This document shows, piece by piece, positions 62,579-64,000 of a stretch of 64,000 bases of DNA. Source of the stretch: JABMMZ01 sp964438995 (GTDB taxonomy: Bacteria > Bacteroidota > Bacteroidia > NS11-12g > UBA955). Numbering within the stretch: the first letter of the stretch is position 1; each line of letters opens with the position of its first letter. The translations under genes were made by a program, and so were the position numbers. Where the stretch lies: contig CAYTMQ010000001.1 in assembly GCA_964438995.1 (NCBI GenBank), forward strand, positions 434,001 to 498,000, read 5' to 3'. The notes below the pieces were generated by a model. It was not told the DNA's origin. It made no database searches and saw only the letters and a program-made list of their open reading frames with translations.

Positions 62579-64000
62579 TTGGAAAATATTATATTCAATA
62601 ACGAACATTTGCTGATTGGCAACCTAGGGCATTTTGCTGTAGTGCTGGCATTTGTTTCGGCTATGATATCGGCAGCTTCTTACGCGCTGTCTGTCAATAA
62701 AAATATCGCCTCTTTAAAAGATCTTGGCAAATGGATGTTCTTCATCCACTCATTTGCCGTTGTGATGATTTTTTATTGCTTGTTCTACATCATTCATCAA
62801 CACTACTTCGAATACCAATACGCCTATCAGCATTCATCAACAGAATTGCCGGTGTATTATATGATCTCTTGCTTTTGGGAAGGTCAGGAAGGTAGCTTTT
62901 TGTTGTGGATGTTTTGGCATGCTGTCTTAGGTATCATTTTAATATTCAGATCTGGTTCATGGCAAGCGCCTGTGCTAGCTGTTATTGCCTTAGCTCAAGT
63001 TGTGCTTGGTAGTATGTTGCTTGGTTTTAATCTTGGTGATTTCAAAATTGGAAGCAGTCCTTTCATTTTGATGCGCGAATACAATCCAGAAGCGTTGTTG
63101 ATTCCTGTAATGGAAAGATTGGGTAAAGCCAATTATCTTGAAATTTATAAAGAAGGTAATGGATTGAATCCTTTGCTTCAAAACTATTGGATGGTAATTC
63201 ACCCTCCGACTTTGTTCTTTGGATTTGCAGCTACTATTGTACCATTTGCTTTTGCCTTTGCTGGTCTTTGGACAGGCAGATTAAAAGAGTGGACAGTACC
63301 AGCTTTGCCTTGGGCATTGGTTGCCGTTCTAGTACTCGGTACTGGTATCATCATGGGTGGTTATTGGGCATACGAAAGTTTGAACTTTGGTGGTTATTGG
63401 GCTTGGGATCCAGTTGAAAATGCATCTTTAATGCCATGGTTGTTGATGATTACTGCAACCCACATGTTGCTCATCAACAAATCAACAGGTAAATATCCTG
63501 TGTTAACCATCATCATGACAGTATTCTCTTTCTTTATGGTGTTGTACGCAACATTCTTAACCAGAAGTGGTATCTTAGGTAATGCTAGCGTACACTCATT
63601 TACAGATTTGGGATTGTCTGGTCAATTGTTGTTGCTGTTATTCTTATTCATCTTCCTGACATTCTCTCTTAGTTTTAAAAAGTCATTACACGGCTTCATA
63701 TATTTCATCATCACATTTGTTTTGATAATGGTGTTGTCTTTAGTGGAATTTAAATCCAGTATAGTTGTCATCAGCACCATTGGTACTTCAGTATTTGTAT
63801 TAGCTGTTGCATTATTTATATTTAACTTGTTTAAGTTGTATGGTACCAACATTGAAACAGATAAATTGTATAGCCGTGAGTTCTGGATGTTTGTTGGTAG
63901 TATGGTTTTGTTGCTTTCAGGTTTTCAAATCATCACCATGACCAGCATTCCTGTTTTCAATAAGTTGTTTCAAACCAGTAAAGCATCTGCGGGACCAGAT
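62579..64000 (+). CDS. ccmF: Cytochrome c-type biogenesis protein CcmF-like (3' end outside window)
   Basis: The frame continues past the right edge; 474 codons are visible from a TTG start, 3 bp after the ccmE stop. The WWD signature 'GGYWAWDPVENASLMPWLL' and the 'HPPTLFFGFAATIVPFAF' heme ligand region are present among ~10 membrane helices. CcmF is the heme ligation component that attaches heme to apocytochromes. Full-length proteins are ~650-1000 residues, so roughly half to two thirds is seen. Confidence 0.93.
   Translation, partial: MENIIFNNEHLLIGNLGHFAVVLAFVSAMISAASYALSVNKNIASLKDLGKWMFFIHSFAVVMIFYCLFYIIHQHYFEYQYAYQHSSTELPVYYMISCFWEGQEGSFLLWMFWHAVLGIILIFRSGSWQAPVLAVIALAQVVLGSMLLGFNLGDFKIGSSPFILMREYNPEALLIPVMERLGKANYLEIYKEGNGLNPLLQNYWMVIHPPTLFFGFAATIVPFAFAFAGLWTGRLKEWTVPALPWALVAVLVLGTGIIMGGYWAYESLNFGGYWAWDPVENASLMPWLLMITATHMLLINKSTGKYPVLTIIMTVFSFFMVLYATFLTRSGILGNASVHSFTDLGLSGQLLLLLFLFIFLTFSLSFKKSLHGFIYFIITFVLIMVLSLVEFKSSIVVISTIGTSVFVLAVALFIFNLFKLYGTNIETDKLYSREFWMFVGSMVLLLSGFQIITMTSIPVFNKLFQTSKASAGPD

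Overview
The window is a low-GC, Bacteroidota-type chromosome segment, most like Chitinophagales/Saprospirales/Sphingobacteriales. The evidence is six large secreted proteins ending in a type IX secretion (T9SS) type A tail ('YPNPS'-like), one with the CHU_C/type B tail, a TonB-dependent receptor with a carboxypeptidase-like N-terminal domain, a HYC_CC_PP-type protein, and promoters of the TTTG / TAnnTTTG type. No rRNA, tRNA or CRISPR array was seen. Layout: 1-4.3 kb is a minus-strand group (lipoprotein beta-propeller cut by the window edge, multicopper oxidase, TlpA-like thioredoxin, HYC_CC_PP protein) that looks copper/redox related. 4.9-18.6 kb is an AT-rich accessory island. It holds a TIR-domain protein, an IS21-family remnant, a putAbiC-like membrane protein, decayed genes, a DUF488 operon with a uracil-DNA-glycosylase-fold protein, and two gene units that end in homologous imperfect palindromes. 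One unit is a PD-(D/E)XK-like nuclease plus a helical protein, the other an ORC/AAA-type ATPase. 19.2-21.5 kb carries orphan small secreted or membrane proteins. From 21.6 kb onward most genes are core: T9SS cargo, two paralogous operons of ECF sigma factor / membrane anti-sigma-like beta-barrel / large T9SS protein (27.4-31.2 and 43.7-48.4 kb), a photolyase-related cluster with TIGR03643 and DUF2256 proteins, MFS and TonB receptors, rpmH-rnpA-yidD, a TetR-regulated ABC/HlyD/TolC export operon, a threonine-dehydrogenase/surE group, pyrD, and the ccmCDEF cytochrome c maturation operon cut by the right edge. The most notable observation is at 12.7-18.6 kb. The two palindromes sit 8-11 bp after the stop codons of the units they end. 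The bases at the 5' boundary of each unit are complementary to the first arm of the palindrome at its own 3' end: GTTAGCTGAT with ATCAGCTAAC, and GTTAGCGGTA with TACCGCTAAC. That is the geometry of integron gene cassettes (ORF plus attC), which would be unusual in a Bacteroidota chromosome and carries defence-like cargo. Other second-look items are a CxxxY-type CcmE, a photolyase-family protein that lacks the Fe-S cysteine loop, an ABC exporter with a degenerate signature and Walker B, near-leaderless promoters, and short dispersed repeats.
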